This document shows positions 32,225-40,885 of a stretch of 56,521 nucleotides of DNA, in pieces. Every line of letters starts with the position of its first letter. Positions within the stretch are counted from its first letter, which is position 1. The notes below the pieces were generated by a model. The model was not told the DNA's origin. It worked only from the letters and a program-made list of their open reading frames with translations, and did no database searches. Both the position numbers and the translations under genes were made by a program. The stretch spans positions 1 to 56,521 of the forward strand of contig CAAFVM010000006.1 in the NCBI GenBank assembly GCA_900766495.1. Reading direction: 5' to 3'. The stretch is from Clostridia bacterium. Its GTDB lineage: Bacteria > Bacillota > Clostridia > Christensenellales > Borkfalkiaceae.

Positions 32225-33085
32225 ATGAGAATCGCTATATCCGCAGAAAGCACGATAGATTTGCCAAAAGAAATTTTGGCTCAATACGACATACACACCG
32301 TTCCGTTCACCGTTTTGCTGGGCGACGAAGCACATCTCGACGGCGAAATAGGCGTAAAGGAAATTGTTGCTTACGTAAACAAAACCAACATTTTGCCCAA
32401 AACCAGCGCGGTTAACGCCTGGCAATTCAAAGAGCATTTCGACAACCTGTTGAAAGATTACGACGCCGTGGTTCACTTCTCGCTTTCAAGCGAAATTTCT
32501 TCGGCTTATCAGAACGCCCTCGAAACTTCTAAAAACTACGACGGCAAGGTTTTCGTTGTAGACACCAGAACGCTTTCCACCGGCATCGCGCTTCTTGCCA
32601 TTTACGCTTCGAAGCTTGCGAAAAAAGGCTTTTCGGCTAAAGAAATATTCGAAAAATGCGAGAAAAGAAAGGATAAACTGCAAGTCAGCTTTGTTCTTGC
32701 CCGCCTCGATTACCTTTACAAAGGCGGCAGATGCAGCGCGTTGCAGCTTTTCGGCGCGAACCTTTTAAAACTCCGCGTTCAAATTCTTTTGAAAGACGGC
32801 AAAATGGTTCCCGGCAAAAAATACCGCGGCAATATGGATTCGTGCATAAAAAATTATGTGAACGACACGCTTGCCTCCTTCAACACGCCCGACCTCGAAC
32901 AGGTTTTCATTACAGCCACCACGGCAACCGACGAACAGAACGCAATGGTTACCGAAATTTTAAAAGAGCACGGCTTTAAAAACATAAATTGTACCACCGC
33001 GGGCGGCACTATTACCAGCCACTGCGGCGAAAACTGTCTTGGTATTCTTTACCTTAACGACGGCGGCACCGACGATTTAGACTGA
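32225..33085 (+). CDS. DegV family (FakB-like) fatty-acid-binding protein 2
   Basis: 286 residues, clearly paralogous to the 30961 product over its full length (ISAESTIDLPKEI, TSAVNAWQFKEHF, SLSSEISSAYQNA, VVDTRTLSTGIALLAIY, YLYKGGRCSALQLFGANLLKLR, GTITSHCGENCLGILYL). Tandem DegV copies in other Bacillota often differ in the fatty acid bound. SD AAGGA. Monocistronic between its own promoter and a bidirectional terminator. Confidence 0.92.
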   Translation: MRIAISAESTIDLPKEILAQYDIHTVPFTVLLGDEAHLDGEIGVKEIVAYVNKTNILPKTSAVNAWQFKEHFDNLLKDYDAVVHFSLSSEISSAYQNALETSKNYDGKVFVVDTRTLSTGIALLAIYASKLAKKGFSAKEIFEKCEKRKDKLQVSFVLARLDYLYKGGRCSALQLFGANLLKLRVQILLKDGKMVPGKKYRGNMDSCIKNYVNDTLASFNTPDLEQVFITATTATDEQNAMVTEILKEHGFKNINCTTAGGTITSHCGENCLGILYLNDGGTDDLD

Positions 33086-33174
33086 TTTTTAGCCTGATTT
33101 TAAGTTTCAGCCGATACTATAACGGATATTCTAAATCTTTAATTAGAACATTCTTTCTTATCATTAAAATAAAA

Positions 33175-33211
33175 AACAGACGAGTTTGGAATTTCAAGCT
33201 CGTCTGTTTTT
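33175..33211. terminator. Bidirectional intrinsic terminator
   Basis: ACAGACGAG and CTCGTCTGT form a 9-bp stem with T runs on both strands, between the second degV gene and the DUF1540 gene. Confidence 0.85.
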
Positions 33212-33228
33212 TATTGCTTTTTATTGTT

Positions 33229-33378
33229 TTAATCGTTGTCTTTACGGTAACTTGCGCAGCAGGTGCAGCCGTGTTCTCCGCACGAAACGCAAATAGCGTC
33301 CTTTTTACATTTCGCGCCGTTTTCGTTATAACAGCAATCGCAAACGTTACAAGTTATTTTCTGATTAAAATCCTGCAT
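33229..33378 (-). CDS. DUF1540 Cys-rich miniprotein
   Basis: 49 residues with nine Cys: MQDFNQKITCNVCDCCYNEN at the start and CASYRKDND at the end. The pattern CNVxxCCYN...C...IxV...CTCCASY matches DUF1540, a small, probably metal-binding family common in clostridia; some members are sporulation-linked. Start ATG is 8 bases after GGAGG. A 115-residue ORF on the other strand here is a shadow. Confidence 0.88.
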   Translation of the reverse strand: MQDFNQKITCNVCDCCYNENGAKCKKDAICVSCGEHGCTCCASYRKDND

Positions 33379-33466
33379 AAAACATACCTCCCTGCGGAAA
33401 AATCCGCCGAATATAATTATGCCCGATTTTTCGCTAAAAATTCACACTTTTGCAAGCGGGTTTTTA

Positions 33467-33495
33467 TTGACTTTTTCATATATATAATATACAAT
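33467..33495 (+). promoter_or_regulatory. Probable promoter of rplI
   Basis: TTGACT (33467-33472), 17 bases, TACAAT (33490-33495), with several TATAAT-like registers nearby. Confidence 0.5.
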
Positions 33496-33621
33496 AAAAA
33501 TCGTACGAACGCGCGCGTGAGCGCGGTCGGAAACAACGCGAAAAAAAGCCGAAAAACGTAAAAGCTTTGGGGAGCGAAACGTTTTTCGGGTAAAAATACG
33601 AAAAATTTACGGAGAAAGAAT

Positions 33622-34065
33622 ATGAAAGTTATTTTACTTGCCGACGTAAAAGGCACCGGCAAAAAAGGCGAAATCAAAGAAGTAAGCGACGGATACGCCC
33701 GCAACATGCTTTTTAAAAAGGGGCTTGCCAAAGAAGCCACCGCGGTTGAGGTTAACAGCCTTAAAATAAAACAGGAAGCCGAAGAGTTTCACCGCAAGGA
33801 AGAACAAAAACGCCTTACCGCCCTCGCGAGCGAGATAAAAGGCAAAACCGTTGTTTGCAAGGTTAAAGCGGGCGAGAACGGAAAGGTTTTCGGCAGCGTT
33901 ACCTCGCAGGAAATTTCCGCTTCGCTTAAAGAACAGGGCTACGACGTAGAGAAAAAAATGATTGTTCTGCCCGAACCCGTTAAAAACGTTGGCACTTACG
34001 AAATAGAAATTAAGCTTGCCGCAGGCATTACGAGCAAGATTAAATTAAGCGTAGAAAGCTTATAA
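33622..34065 (+). CDS. rplI: 50S ribosomal protein bL9
   Basis: 147 residues, the usual length. The L9 N-terminal signature is MKVILLADVKGTGKKGEIKEV-like, with SDGYARNMLFKKGLA, then a long helix linker and a C-terminal RNA-binding domain (VFGSVTSQEISASLKEQGYDVEKK). Binds 23S rRNA near the L1 stalk. GdpP and DnaB, its common neighbours, are absent. SD GGAG. Confidence 0.97.
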   Translation: MKVILLADVKGTGKKGEIKEVSDGYARNMLFKKGLAKEATAVEVNSLKIKQEAEEFHRKEEQKRLTALASEIKGKTVVCKVKAGENGKVFGSVTSQEISASLKEQGYDVEKKMIVLPEPVKNVGTYEIEIKLAAGITSKIKLSVESL

Positions 34066-34100
34066 AAGTTTGGTTAACAAGCATATAGGCGGCTTTTTTA
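34066..34100. repeat. 3'-end palindromic element, copy g
   Basis: Core TTAACAAGCATATAG, directly after the rplI stop, followed by GCGGCTTTTTT. The most divergent copy. Confidence 0.55.
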
Positions 34101-34171
34101 AAACCAAAAGTCGCACAACAACTCCGTCCGCAAGGACTCTAAGGCTTCTATAAGAAGCGACAAGGTGAACA

Positions 34172-36055
34172 ATGGAAGAGAAAAAGAGCCTGCTGGACAA
34201 CGAGCAATTAATCGAAGAGGACGAGGTAACGCTTCCCGTAACCGAAGACGAAAAAATAGAGGTTACCGACGAAGCCAAAGAAGCCGAACTCGAGCTTGAA
34301 AGAATATCCGCCTCTACCGAAGATAAAAAGAACTTAAAAACCACATCCATAGGCAAAAAATGGGCGTTCGTCGCGTTGTTCATAACCATAAACGTGGCGG
34401 CTGTTCTGGCAACCGCGTTGCTTGAATTTACGGGCGAAACCGCGCCCATGCCCCTTTCCTACGTGTGGGGCGTGTTCATAAGCAACTACCCCTGGCTGAT
34501 AGGTCTGGGGCTTATGTTCGTTTTAAGCATTTTATTCAACGCGATGAAGCGTTACACCCTTTTAAAAGGAACGCTTAACAAAAAAATGCCGCTAATCAGC
34601 CTTAACGCAACCATTTTGTGCAGATATTACGACGCCATAACCCCGCTCGGCAGCGGCGGTCAGCCGTTTGAAATTTACTATCTGCGCAAAAAAGGCGTGC
34701 CGATAGGTATAGCTTCCGGCGTGCCGGTTGCCTCATATTGCATGGACAGAATAGCGTTCGTTTTGGTTTCTATAGTAGCGCTCGTGTGGCAGGGCTTTTC
34801 GTCGGTTCCCACGACCATTATAGTTCTGTGCTGGATAGGCATAGTCGTAAACGCGGCTATTCCCACGGCGATTTTGTTCTTTACCATAATGCCCAAAGTC
34901 GCACACTCGGTTTCGCGATTCGTGGCACGCGTGGGCAAAAAACTGCACCTTGTAAAAGATGAAGAAGAATGCTATAAAAAGATTTCGGGCAGCGTTTTGG
35001 AATACGCCGAATGCCTTAAATATTTTATTCACCGTTCGAAAATAAGATTTTTCTACGGCGTTGTGCTTTCTATTCTTTCGCTTGTGGCTCTTTATTCTAT
35101 GCCCTATTTCGTTATGCGTATGTGCGGCATAGCCGAGGGTTCGTGGATAAAAATTCTTTCGCTTACCGTAATATGCTATATGTCGGTTACCCTGCTGCCC
35201 ACCCCGGGCAACTCGGGCGGCGCGGAGTTTTCTTTCCGCTCCATTTTCGCAAGTTTCCTTTCGGGCGGAATTTTGTTCTGGGGCATGCTCGCCTGGCGTA
35301 TAGCAAGCTATTACCTGTTCGTTATTTCAGGCTTCATTCTTATTATAGTTCAGCAATGCTATAAATTCACGAAGCGCGGCAAACTGGTGCAGCAAACCAT
35401 TGACGAAACTTTGAAAAAAGAAAAAATGCGCCGCGAAGAAGAACGACTTATTTCTTCGGGGCAAATGGAGCCGCCTAAACCCGAATTTATCACTCCCCCG
35501 CCGCAGGCACAGACCTCTTCTCCCGAAGAAAATAAAGGCGTTTCTTGCGACGGCGGCGAAATCGGTCAGACCGTCGGCAACGCTTCGAACACTCCGGGCG
35601 GCGACGCAGCGGACGAATCGATAACAAAAACAACCGTAACTTCCGAAAATTCAGGCGCGGCGACGGTAAGCGGCAAAAAACCGACCTCGGACGAAATGGC
35701 AGAAAGCGAAGCGAAGCTTGCAAGCGCTCGTAAAGGCGCGAGCGAAGAACCGACGAAAGACGAGGCGGAAGCGTCGCAAAACGCGGAACCCGTTCATCCT
35801 TCAAATGCGGAAGCTTTGTCGAGCGAGGCACCCATTATTCCCGACAATGCGGCTCAAATAGTCACAAAAACCACCATCGAACCCGAGCAACATACCGAAG
35901 ACGGAGAAAATCTTTCCTCGGCCGGGGCAAATACCATAGCGGAATTTACTGCGGTTATAAACGATAGTTCGGTCGAGATAAAGCATAACCGGTCCGAATC
36001 GGAAGACGAGAACGAAAGCGAATATTTCGGCGAGGAAGAAAATCACGAGGTATAA
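34172..36055 (+). CDS. LPG-synthase TM-domain (flippase-like) protein with long acidic tail
   Basis: 627 residues. An acidic N-terminus (1-55) leads into about eight membrane helices (60-410) of the PF03706 family, with YDAITPLGSGGQPFEIYYLRKKGV and LLPTPGNSGGAEFSFRSIF as signature blocks. This is the domain that flips lysyl-phosphatidylglycerol in MprF, but the synthase domain is absent; related proteins move or flip other lipids. About 200 C-terminal residues are disordered, rich in Glu, Ser, Ala and Thr. It is followed by the HAD gene after 6 bases. Confidence 0.88.
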   Translation: MEEKKSLLDNEQLIEEDEVTLPVTEDEKIEVTDEAKEAELELERISASTEDKKNLKTTSIGKKWAFVALFITINVAAVLATALLEFTGETAPMPLSYVWGVFISNYPWLIGLGLMFVLSILFNAMKRYTLLKGTLNKKMPLISLNATILCRYYDAITPLGSGGQPFEIYYLRKKGVPIGIASGVPVASYCMDRIAFVLVSIVALVWQGFSSVPTTIIVLCWIGIVVNAAIPTAILFFTIMPKVAHSVSRFVARVGKKLHLVKDEEECYKKISGSVLEYAECLKYFIHRSKIRFFYGVVLSILSLVALYSMPYFVMRMCGIAEGSWIKILSLTVICYMSVTLLPTPGNSGGAEFSFRSIFASFLSGGILFWGMLAWRIASYYLFVISGFILIIVQQCYKFTKRGKLVQQTIDETLKKEKMRREEERLISSGQMEPPKPEFITPPPQAQTSSPEENKGVSCDGGEIGQTVGNASNTPGGDAADESITKTTVTSENSGAATVSGKKPTSDEMAESEAKLASARKGASEEPTKDEAEASQNAEPVHPSNAEALSSEAPIIPDNAAQIVTKTTIEPEQHTEDGENLSSAGANTIAEFTAVINDSSVEIKHNRSESEDENESEYFGEEENHEV

Positions 36056-36061
36056 AAACAA

Positions 36062-36628
36062 ATGAACAATTGTTTATTCCTCGACCGCGACGGAACCATT
36101 ATAGAATACGGCGACGGATATAATTTTAAACCCGAAAAAATCAGGCTGATACGCGGCGCCGATAAATTAATATCCGCATTTAATCGTGCGGGCTATAAAG
36201 TGATTTTCATAACCAATCAGGGCGGCATAGGCAAAGGGCTTTATACCGAAGACGACGTTTTTAAAATCCACGCAAAAATTAACGATTTGCTTGCCGAAAG
36301 CGGAGGTCATGCCGACGATTTGTTTTATTGCCCCCACGATCCGAACGGTATAGGCAAATACCGCGCGGTATGCTCATGCCGCAAACCGGGCGGGCTTCTT
36401 TTGCAAAAAGCTATTGAAAAATATAACGCCGACATAAAAAACAGCTTGTTTCTCGGCGACAATATAACCGATAAACAATGCGCAGAAAGCGTCGGCGTCA
36501 GATTTTATCCCCTTTCTTTCCGTCACGTAATAACCACGTCGCACGGGTTTCGTTCCGAAATCCGGGCTTATACCGACGAAACAATAGAAAGAATTTTATC
36601 TTTTGCCCTGCATGTGCAACAGGTATGA
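36062..36628 (+). CDS. HAD-IIIA phosphatase, GmhB/HisB-N type
   Basis: 188 residues. Motif I FLDRDGTIIEYG (residues 6-17), FITNQGGIGKGLY, a zinc loop CPHDPNGIGKYRAVCSCRKPGG, and FLGDNITDKQCAESVG. This matches D-glycero-D-manno-heptose 1,7-bisphosphate 7-phosphatase-like enzymes. No heptose pathway genes are nearby, so the substrate is uncertain. It starts 6 bases after the flippase-like gene, whose end provides the GAGGT SD. Confidence 0.88.
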   Translation: MNNCLFLDRDGTIIEYGDGYNFKPEKIRLIRGADKLISAFNRAGYKVIFITNQGGIGKGLYTEDDVFKIHAKINDLLAESGGHADDLFYCPHDPNGIGKYRAVCSCRKPGGLLLQKAIEKYNADIKNSLFLGDNITDKQCAESVGVRFYPLSFRHVITTSHGFRSEIRAYTDETIERILSFALHVQQV

Positions 36629-36644
36629 AAATTTCAAATTAAGT

Positions 36645-36682
36645 AAAAGGTTCATTGCAGAATAAGCAATGAACCTTTTTTT
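36645..36682 (+). terminator. Intrinsic terminator of the HAD gene
   Basis: AAAAGGTTCATTGC and GCAATGAACCTTTT form a perfect 14-bp stem with a 7-base loop and T7. Confidence 0.92.
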
Positions 36683-36724
36683 ACGTAAAATAGTTTGCGA
36701 CGAAGAATAAATTCGTTATCGCAA

Positions 36725-37288
36725 TTATTTTTCAATCATTTTTAAAAAATATTTATGAACTGTAAAATCGTCGTCGAGTTCGGGATGAAAGGAAGTTACA
36801 AGCATATTCGCCTGCCTTGCCGCCACGATTTTTCCGTCAACAACCGATAAAACGGCCACACCCTTTCCTACGCTTTCTATATACGGCGCGCGGATAAACG
36901 TCATCGGAACGTTTTCGCTGCAATCAAACGAGCTATGCGTGTAAAAACTGCCCAGTTGCCTGCCGTAAGCGTTGCGCTTTACCGAAATATCCATTATGCC
37001 GAAGCACGAAGAACCGCCGTTTACGTTTTTAGCAAGCAAAATCATTCCGGCGCAGGTGCCGAAAACAGGCAAGCCGTTTTTCATTTTTTCATACAACGGA
37101 TTAAACAGCCCGATTTCATGCAAAAGCTTATTCATCACGGTGCTTTCGCCGCCCGGTAAAATCAGCCCGTCCATAGAATTTTCGAGGTCGCGAAGTCCGC
37201 GTATTTCAAAACTTTCCGCGCCCAGCTTATCGAGCATAGCCGCATGTTCGGCAAACGCCCCTTGCACGGCAAGAATTCCTATTTTCAT
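36725..37288 (-). CDS. pdxT: Pyridoxal 5'-phosphate synthase glutaminase subunit PdxT
   Basis: 187 residues, class I glutaminase fold. The catalytic triad is in GTCAGMILLA (Cys) and SFHPELDDD (His, Glu); PGGESTVMNKLL is the glutamine site. It supplies ammonia to PdxS in the DXP-independent PLP route. Its start lies 3 bases after pdxS ends. Confidence 0.97.
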   Translation of the reverse strand: MKIGILAVQGAFAEHAAMLDKLGAESFEIRGLRDLENSMDGLILPGGESTVMNKLLHEIGLFNPLYEKMKNGLPVFGTCAGMILLAKNVNGGSSCFGIMDISVKRNAYGRQLGSFYTHSSFDCSENVPMTFIRAPYIESVGKGVAVLSVVDGKIVAARQANMLVTSFHPELDDDFTVHKYFLKMIEK

Positions 37289-37291
37289 TTT

Positions 37292-38164
37292 TTACTTGCC
37301 CCTCTCCGCCATGAGCAAAGCAATTTCGTTTTCGTTTATTCCCACCATGGCTTCGCCCAGATCGGACGAAAGTTCGGCAATAAGTTTCGCGTCGGTAAAG
37401 TTCGTAACGGCTTTTACAATCGCGGCGGCACGTTTTGCGGGATTACCGGACTTAAATATTCCGGAACCGACGAAAACGCCTTCTGCCCCCAGCTGCATCA
37501 TAAGGGCCGCGTCTGCGGGAGTCGCTACTCCGCCGGCCGCAAAATTTACTACAGGCAATCTGCCGTTTTCGTGTACGCTACGCAAAAGTTCTACGGGAAC
37601 GCGAAGTTCTTTAGCCGCTTCGTAAAGCTCGTCTTCGGCAAGATTCTGCACGCGACGGATTTCGGCATTCATGGCGCGCATATGGCGAACAGCCTGAACT
37701 ATATCGCCCGTCCCCGGTTCGCCTTTTGTACGAATCATCGACGCGCCTTCGGATATACGGCGAAGAGCTTCGCCTAAATCGCGGGCGCCGCACACGAAAG
37801 GAACTTTGAATTTGGTTTTGTCTATATGGTATACGTCGTCTGCGGGCGATAACACCTCGCTTTCGTCTATATAATCGATTTCTATGGCTTCAAGAACCTG
37901 AGCTTCCACAAAATGCCCTATACGACATTTTGCCATCACCGGAATAGAAACGGCTTCCTGAATACCCTTTATCATTTTCGGATCGCTCATACGCGACACG
38001 CCGCCCGCCGCGCGAATGTCCGCGGGAATGCGTTCGAGCGCCATAACCGCACAAGCCCCGGCTTCTTCGGCTATTTTCGCCTGTTCGGGGGTGGTTACGT
38101 CCATAATTACTCCGCCTTTAAGCATTTGCGCAAGTTCTTTGTTAAGTTTATATCTATCGTTCAT
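37292..38164 (-). CDS. pdxS: Pyridoxal 5'-phosphate synthase lyase subunit PdxS
   Basis: 290 residues of the TIM-barrel synthase. Conserved blocks: LKGGVIMDVTTPEQAKIAEEAGA, ALERIPADIRAAGGVSRMSDP, MAKCRIGHFVEAQ, VPFVCGARDLGEALRRI, GAEGVFVGSGIFKSGNP. It combines ribose 5-phosphate, glyceraldehyde 3-phosphate and ammonia from PdxT. SD GGAG. No MocR-type regulator is adjacent. Confidence 0.97.
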   Translation of the reverse strand: MNDRYKLNKELAQMLKGGVIMDVTTPEQAKIAEEAGACAVMALERIPADIRAAGGVSRMSDPKMIKGIQEAVSIPVMAKCRIGHFVEAQVLEAIEIDYIDESEVLSPADDVYHIDKTKFKVPFVCGARDLGEALRRISEGASMIRTKGEPGTGDIVQAVRHMRAMNAEIRRVQNLAEDELYEAAKELRVPVELLRSVHENGRLPVVNFAAGGVATPADAALMMQLGAEGVFVGSGIFKSGNPAKRAAAIVKAVTNFTDAKLIAELSSDLGEAMVGINENEIALLMAERGK

Positions 38165-38368
38165 AACAGCTCCTAAAAACTTGTTTTTTATTTTTTATAT
38201 ATTATACATCAAAACTGAATATATTAAAATAATCAAAACGCAACTATTTTATAATACCAGTCGGGGCGATTTTTCAAAGCATTTTAACGACACGCGCACG
38301 CACTTGCTTTATAATACTGTAGTAGAAGATAAAGCGCGGGCAATTTTTTTTGCAAACGCCCGCAAGTT

Positions 38369-39221
38369 TTGCAGGGGTTGCAGGTGTTTGAAGACGTTAT
38401 GCCCTACGCGTTAATTTATTTGCGCATTTATCTTATAGGTTTGCCCGTAATTTTGCTGTATAATTTCGAGGCGGCTATTTTCAGGAGTGTGGAAAAAACA
38501 AAAACCCCGCTCATCACCATTGCCGTTTCGGGAGCGATAAACATGGGGCTTAATCTGTTTTTCGTAATATTTTTAAAAATGAAAGTAAACGGCGTTGCGA
38601 TTGCCACGGTTATTTCCAACGCGTCGAGTTCGCTCTTTCTGTTTATTGTTCTTTTAAAAGAAAACGGAGCCGTGAAAGTTCTGTTCAAGCGGCTTAAATT
38701 TTATAAAAGCGTTTGAAAAGCGTAGTTAAAACAGGCTTTTCGTCGGGGCGCAAAACGCGGTGTTCGCAATATCGAACATAATAATATAAGCGGCTATTAA
38801 CACTTTGCGCGCCGACGTTATGGCGGCTTTGAGCGCGGCTTACAACGTAGAGGTGTTCGCATATTACATATTCCGCTCGTTCAGCCAGGCATGCACAACG
38901 TTCACCGTGCAAAACTACGGTGCGAAGCAATATAAGTTACGCGTTCAGTATGGTTTACGAAGTCACCGCATGATACCTGCGCGGATACGAAATATCTTTA
39001 ATGCCCGCGATACTTACCGCAATAGGCGTTTGCGGAGTGCGTATTTTTTGGATTTTCCTCGTCTTTCCCGCATACAACACTTTCAAAGCGATTCTTATAG
39101 TATACCCTATAAGTCTGTTCGTCACGGCGGTGCTTATGGTTATTGCGGCGCTTATTTAGCGCCCCGCCAAAAAGCATTTGCTTGCCGAAAAACAGCTCTT
39201 TCCGAAGAACTTTCCGCTTGA
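38369..39221 (+). pseudogene. MATE efflux protein, decayed
   Basis: Fragments of one MATE (NorM/DinF-like) protein appear in several frames. 38369-38716 encodes YALIYLRIYLIGLPVILLYN, TPLITIAVSGAINMGLNLFF and VNGVAIATVISNASSSLFLF. Next comes AQNAVFAISNIII, a TAA stop, then AAINTLRADVMAALSAAYNVEVF...QNYGAKQYK (about 38748-38940). After a break, GYEISLMPAILTAIGVCGVRIFWIF and FPAYNTFKAILIVYPISLF end at a TAG. The first ~110 residues are missing. At least one frameshift, one premature stop and a deletion make it non-functional. Confidence 0.85.
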
Positions 39222-39243
39222 TTAACAACCTTAATATTTACTA

Positions 39244-39278
39244 AAAAGTGCCGCTAATCGACTTATAGCGGCACTTTT
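39244..39278. repeat. 3'-end palindromic element, copy h (perfect stem)
   Basis: AAAAGTGCCGCT (39244-39255) pairs perfectly with AGCGGCACTTTT (39267-39278) around AATCGACTTAT, a 12-bp stem with 11-base loop. It lies past the stops of both the MATE pseudogene (+) and the zinc-ribbon gene (-). Best-formed copy of the family. Confidence 0.85.
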
Positions 39279-39293
39279 ATTTAATTATATAAC

Positions 39294-39323
39294 AAAAAAC
39301 TCGGAATTAAAACCGAGTTTTTT
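39294..39323. terminator. Bidirectional intrinsic terminator
   Basis: AAAAAACTCGG and CCGAGTTTTTT form an 11-bp stem with an 8-base loop, immediately after copy h. Confidence 0.85.
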
Positions 39324-39361
39324 AAATATATTCGCATAATTGCAATTTTCGTTTTTTTAAG

Positions 39362-40363
39362 TTATACCTCTTCGCGCACGCTTTTTGCTATTTTTAAAAG
39401 AACGTCGTTAGAAATAACGAACGCGCGCGCCGACTGGTCGCCGTCATCAAGCATAATACCCGCCGCCGTTCCTAACAGATTTTCGGTTTCGCGCGTGGCG
39501 TTTTTGTTACCGAACGCAACCGAAAGCTTTTTCATAATGTCAAGCAAATCGCGCATATTATCTGACTTCATTGAAAATCCGTCAAGCGCGTCGTAAAGGT
39601 CGAGCGCGGCGTTGAAAAGCTTGTTCTGCTCGTTACGGGTTACGTAGGTGCGAACAAGAACATATCCGCCTACGGCAAGCGCAAGCCCGCCGAGAGCAAG
39701 ATAATTCGACGGAATTAAAGCCCCCGCCGCGGCGCACCCCACGCCCAGAATCAACGCGACAATTCCCCAAATAAGAAACTGTTTAAGGGTTTTGGCAAGC
39801 TTCATATAAACGGGAATGCTTTCCTTTAACTTACCCTCGAGCTTTTGCTTTTTAGCCGCGTTTTCCTCTTTTTTATACTGTTCGATTTCGTCGTCCGAAA
39901 GAGCCGAAAGCTGATAAAAGTCCTTGTATAGGCGGGTTATCACGCTTTTTTCTTCGGCACTCGCACAGTCGATGGCTTTATCGAGCCACTGCTTGTGCGT
40001 TACGTTTTTATAATCGGTAAGGTTTTTTGTTTCGGCGCGCACCAACCCGAAATACACCCTGTAATCGGAATTAGTAAGTTCAAGAGCCGAAAGCAATTCC
40101 TTTTTCGCCCCGTCGTAATCTTTGCGGTCGAAATAAAATTCGGCGCGTTCAAGCATTTTGTCCACTTCGAGATAAGCCTCGCCGCGGGCAACTTTTTTTT
40201 CTTCCTCTTGCTCTTCTTTGTTAAGGGAATTATACAGTTTTATAGCTTTTTCAACGTCGAATTCCTTTTTGCAATAAGGGCAAAAACCCTCGCCGCTTTT
40301 AAGCGCAACGGTAAGTTCCTTGCCGCAAAACGGACATTTCGCGTTATTTTTACGCTCTTCCAT
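39362..40363 (-). CDS. Zinc-ribbon, TPR-like membrane protein of unknown function
   Basis: 333 residues. A zinc ribbon at the N-terminus (CPFC at 10-13, CPYC at 28-31) is followed by a charged helical part with TPR-like spacing (AEFYFDRKDYDGAKKELLSALELT), two membrane helices (about 192-240, FLIWGIVALILGVGCAAAGA and LALGGLALAVGGYVLVRTY) and a helical C-terminus. No SD is visible before the ATG. Function unknown. Confidence 0.8.
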   Translation of the reverse strand: MEERKNNAKCPFCGKELTVALKSGEGFCPYCKKEFDVEKAIKLYNSLNKEEQEEEKKVARGEAYLEVDKMLERAEFYFDRKDYDGAKKELLSALELTNSDYRVYFGLVRAETKNLTDYKNVTHKQWLDKAIDCASAEEKSVITRLYKDFYQLSALSDDEIEQYKKEENAAKKQKLEGKLKESIPVYMKLAKTLKQFLIWGIVALILGVGCAAAGALIPSNYLALGGLALAVGGYVLVRTYVTRNEQNKLFNAALDLYDALDGFSMKSDNMRDLLDIMKKLSVAFGNKNATRETENLLGTAAGIMLDDGDQSARAFVISNDVLLKIAKSVREEV

Positions 40364-40469
40364 AATTAAAAATAAAGATAACTAAAACAACTTATGCGAA
40401 CGATAAAGTCCGCCCGCAACGAATAAACGTTAACGTGTATAGCAGTTTATTCGACACGACATGAAAGGG

Positions 40470-40721
40470 TTAACCCTGTAAACCGCGGGTCTGGCGGTCC
40501 ATATCTTCCACTACAATATCGTAAATTTCGCCGAGCGAAGCGCAATATTCAAGCACTTTCCAAGGCTGATTAGTGTGGTAATGAATTTTAACAAGCGTTT
40601 CGTCGCCGACCGAAAGCAGGCAATCGCCCTCGATATTTTTCTGAATATGCTTGCCTATGGCGTTTTCGTCTAATCCCTCGCCCTCGATTAAAAGTTGAGT
40701 ATCGTATTTATATTCTAACAT
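40470..40721 (-). CDS. Standalone FakA C-terminal-like domain (DAK-phosphatase family)
   Basis: 83 residues from the ATG at 40721, 6 bases after AAAGGAG. The sequence YDTQLLIEGEGLDENAIGKHI, GDCLLSVGDETLVKIHYHTNQPWKVLEYCASLGEIYDIVVEDM matches the C-terminal domain of FakA/YloV-type dihydroxyacetone-kinase-like proteins, without the kinase domain. In full-length FakA this end contacts the DegV-type carrier FakB. Its role alone is unknown. Confidence 0.8.
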   Translation of the reverse strand: MLEYKYDTQLLIEGEGLDENAIGKHIQKNIEGDCLLSVGDETLVKIHYHTNQPWKVLEYCASLGEIYDIVVEDMDRQTRGLQG

Positions 40722-40772
40722 TTTTCGCTCCTTTCTGCATAAATTAAACTTACGCAATTATATTTTTTAATT

Positions 40773-40809
40773 AAAAAAGTCTGGCTATAAGCCCGTTAAC
40801 GGCACTTTC
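40773..40809. repeat. 3'-end palindromic element, copy i
   Basis: Minus-strand core TTAACGGGCTTATAG with AAAGTGCCG before and GACTTTTTT after. It follows guaA by about 75 bases. Confidence 0.7.
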
Positions 40810-40885
40810 TGTAATTTTAAAAAACTACTTCAAGCGCCGCGAACGAACAATAACGAACAATATTTTAACTAATAACTTTAAAAAA

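Noticed and set aside
33214..33561. 115-residue hydrophobic ORF on the plus strand
   Set aside because: It covers the DUF1540 gene on the other strand and the rplI promoter; no SD.
38805..39221. 138-residue ORF as an independent gene
   Set aside because: Its first part is MATE sequence in one frame and its last part is the wrong frame of the same pseudogene.
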